From assembly GCA_009699165.1 (NCBI GenBank), contig WLOR01000022.1:1-16224 (forward strand): a stretch of DNA of 16,224 bases. The letters are read 5' to 3'. The position numbers and the translations under genes are program-made. The notes beneath the pieces were generated by a model, which was not told the DNA's origin, made no database searches, and saw nothing but the letters and a program-made list of their open reading frames with translations. Below are positions 14,836-16,224 of this stretch, piece after piece (within the stretch, counting starts at the first letter, position 1; each line of letters begins with the position of its first letter). Source of the DNA: Actinomycetota bacterium. Lineage in GTDB: Bacteria > Actinomycetota > Actinomycetes > Nanopelagicales > Nanopelagicaceae.

Positions 14836-15295
14836 ATTCATAGGCTTCAATGGATTGGTTATAAGGATCTGGAACTTCAAGTTTGAAGTACTCCGCAGAC
14901 ATTGGATTGATCGCGCAAAGAGTTGGGTCAAAGCTTCGAAGATAAAATACTTTATTGCGTGATTCATCATTGTCGGCGAGATTAACTACGTTTTTAAAAT
15001 TACTAGAGTCCATTACCAAAATTAAATCAGTCGTAAAAAAATCACTTGATTGAAATTGGCGGGCTGAGTGTGTGTAACGGTATCCGGCATTTTCCCAAAC
15101 CTTTTGTGATGTCGGGTGTGGGCCCTGGCCTACGTGCCAAGCGCCTGTTCCAGAGCTCTCAACAGTTATTTTCGGAGAGATCCAATCGGATGTACGGTTC
15201 GAAAGCACGGCAGCTGCCATCGGCGAACGACAGATATTGCCCATGCAGACCATGTTTATTCGGATTTCAGGCAGAGCTTTTAAGTGCTTAATCAA
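14774..15295 (-). CDS. Low-molecular-weight protein tyrosine phosphatase
   Basis: Cytosolic phosphatase that removes phosphate from protein tyrosines (some relatives act on arginine phosphate). The P-loop VCMGNICRSP at 16-25 holds nucleophile C17 and R23 (CX5R), with a second Cys at 22 as in many redox-sensitive members; the general acid is D143 in VPDPY (141-145). At 173 residues it is slightly longer than usual. The start is TTG at 15295-15293: an in-frame stop lies four codons upstream, and the next ATG (codon 15) would delete the first beta strand, so TTG is the only good choice. It overlaps the TGA of the TPR gene and should be translated by reinitiation. Its 3' end overlaps the MFS gene by 62 bases on the opposite strand. 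A cognate tyrosine kinase is not seen in the window. Confidence 0.9.
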   Translation of the reverse strand: MIKHLKALPEIRINMVCMGNICRSPMAAAVLSNRTSDWISPKITVESSGTGAWHVGQGPHPTSQKVWENAGYRYTHSARQFQSSDFFTTDLILVMDSSNFKNVVNLADNDESRNKVFYLRSFDPTLCAINPMSAEYFKLEVPDPYNQSIEAYESTLAMIERAVDGLLQELQHP

Positions 15296-16212
15296 ACCTC
15301 TGGCTCATCCTCTAACGCCTCTTTAACAGATTTCAAACGCCGTTCAATCTCATCGGCCTCATCGATTCGCCCCTGCATTCGGAGAATCTTTGCAATGCGA
15401 GACTCGACATCGATAATAAATTCAAAGTCCTTTGGCTCATCCTCACTAACAACGGAAAGTACCTGCTCTAGCGTTGCTAATCCATCATCAAACTTCTCTA
15501 AAAGTAACTGTGCTTTACCAACTTCAAAGAGCGCAAAAGTCTCACGGCGATGGTCGTGACCTGTTTCAAATACATCTACGGCTTTTCTTGCAGTCTCAAG
15601 TGCTAACTCACCCTCATTTAACTCAATAAGACATGAGGCCATCTTTTGATCGCAGCGAGCAACGTGAATCACTTCTTTATTTCGCTTAAATAATTGCCGC
15701 GCCTCTTTAAATGAATCTATGGCCTTTTCAAAGTTCTTTAATTCGCGCTCAGCACAACCTATGAGGTGTAGATCATTTGCTGCACCGATTTCATTTCCAT
15801 CTACTAGATGCTCTTGGGCACATTCACCCATAGTCGTCACAACTTTGTCGTACTGCTTTGATGTGTACCACCATTCACCAAGTGTGCAGGCAAGCTCAAG
15901 TGCGATAGGAGATTTATTCTCGCGTAAAATCTCAACGGCTTTGCTCATCGCCGTTGCCGCTTCATCCATTCGTTTTAATTGATTGAGGTTGTATCCAATC
16001 GCGGAGTACGCCTGCGCCAGACCTTCACTGGGCGCACTGGCACCAAGGGTTGAATAAATATCGCGCGCAGTTTCGGCGAGCGCTAAAGCCTCGTCATACT
16101 GTCCGCGGGCATAGATTCTGGCACTGAGTTCGTAATACGTGCTGGCACGCTCTTCGCCATCGACTTCAGGAATTCGATCCCAGAGCATCTCCTCTGTGAT
16201 GATTTCTTCCAT
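15292..16212 (-). CDS. Tetratricopeptide-repeat protein
   Basis: About 306 residues, almost wholly alpha-helical, with six or seven TPR-like units spaced by roughly 40 residues (around 23-56, 64-97, 103-136, 143-176, 183-216, 223-256 and 265-298). Hallmark pairs such as YARGQYDEALALAETA (34-49), LKRMDEAATAMSKAVEI, LKNFEKAIDSFKEARQLF and LEKFDDGLATLEQVL are clear. No signal peptide or membrane helix is seen, and the ends are acidic, so it is likely a cytosolic scaffold for protein contacts; no enzymatic domain is visible. The ATG at 16212 is the first in-window start, but the frame stays open to the window edge (acidic residues EDDD), so the true start may lie outside. Its stop overlaps the TTG start of the phosphatase gene; the two probably form an operon. 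Partner unknown. Confidence 0.85.
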   Translation of the reverse strand: MEEIITEEMLWDRIPEVDGEERASTYYELSARIYARGQYDEALALAETARDIYSTLGASAPSEGLAQAYSAIGYNLNQLKRMDEAATAMSKAVEILRENKSPIALELACTLGEWWYTSKQYDKVVTTMGECAQEHLVDGNEIGAANDLHLIGCAERELKNFEKAIDSFKEARQLFKRNKEVIHVARCDQKMASCLIELNEGELALETARKAVDVFETGHDHRRETFALFEVGKAQLLLEKFDDGLATLEQVLSVVSEDEPKDFEFIIDVESRIAKILRMQGRIDEADEIERRLKSVKEALEDEPEV

Positions 16213-16224
16213 GTCATCGTCTTC

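Noticed and set aside
1..16224. Mobile elements, tRNAs, CRISPR arrays or phage genes
   Set aside because: No transposase or integrase motif, no cloverleaf-like segment and no regularly spaced repeats were found; gaps between genes are all under 100 bases.

Overview
The window reads as a compact, gene-dense stretch of an actinobacterial chromosome with moderate to low GC (roughly mid-40s percent by eye). The run tilS-hpt-ftsH-folE-folP, the GTG/TTG starts, the actinobacterial-looking CtaB, MetZ and DacB proteins, and several apparently leaderless genes fit a streamlined freshwater actinobacterium of the acI/Nanopelagicales kind. That placement is an inference from gene content and style; no rRNA or marker gene is present to confirm it. 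I see no tRNA, rRNA, insertion sequence, CRISPR array, phage gene or origin, and no gene-free gap longer than about 90 bases.

Left block (1-5904, all minus strand): a probable operon read right to left, starting with a secreted NlpC/P60 cell-wall peptidase, then tilS (tRNA-Ile lysidine synthetase), hpt (purine salvage), ftsH (membrane AAA protease), folE (GTP cyclohydrolase I) and folP (dihydropteroate synthase, cut by the window edge). Gaps range from a 14-base overlap to 26 bases, so cell-wall remodelling, decoding fidelity, purine salvage, membrane proteolysis and folate synthesis are probably co-transcribed.

Middle block (5980-9789): a two-gene ABC-2 exporter (ATPase plus six-helix permease, overlapping by one base) diverges over 26 bases from metZ (O-succinylhomoserine sulfhydrylase). 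metZ converges on ctaB (heme O synthase), overlapping its 3' end by 16 bases inside a small inverted repeat that contains both stop codons.

Accessory-looking block (9880-12996): a membrane-anchored protein with a Ser/Thr/Pro-rich stalk and an acidic, histidine-bearing tail is followed by a secreted YVTN-type beta-propeller. The propeller gene meets, with no spacer, the convergent dacB (D-Ala-D-Ala carboxypeptidase, PBP4 type), which lies just downstream of a four-helix membrane protein with several histidines. The anchored protein and the propeller are the least explained genes here and the best place to look for an undescribed envelope function.

Right block (13019-16224): a SpoU/TrmH-type RNA methyltransferase and an MFS transporter are translationally coupled through ATGATGA. 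The methyltransferase diverges from the four-helix protein gene over only 22 bases, and overlapping -10 elements suggest a back-to-back leaderless promoter. The MFS gene overlaps by 62 bases the convergent gene for a low-molecular-weight protein tyrosine phosphatase, which itself follows a TPR-repeat protein through a TTG start overlapping the TPR stop codon. The recurring theme is extreme compaction: overlapping convergent ends, minimal divergent promoters, and starts that either have a clear Shine-Dalgarno (inside operons) or a TANNNT box six bases upstream (at promoters).
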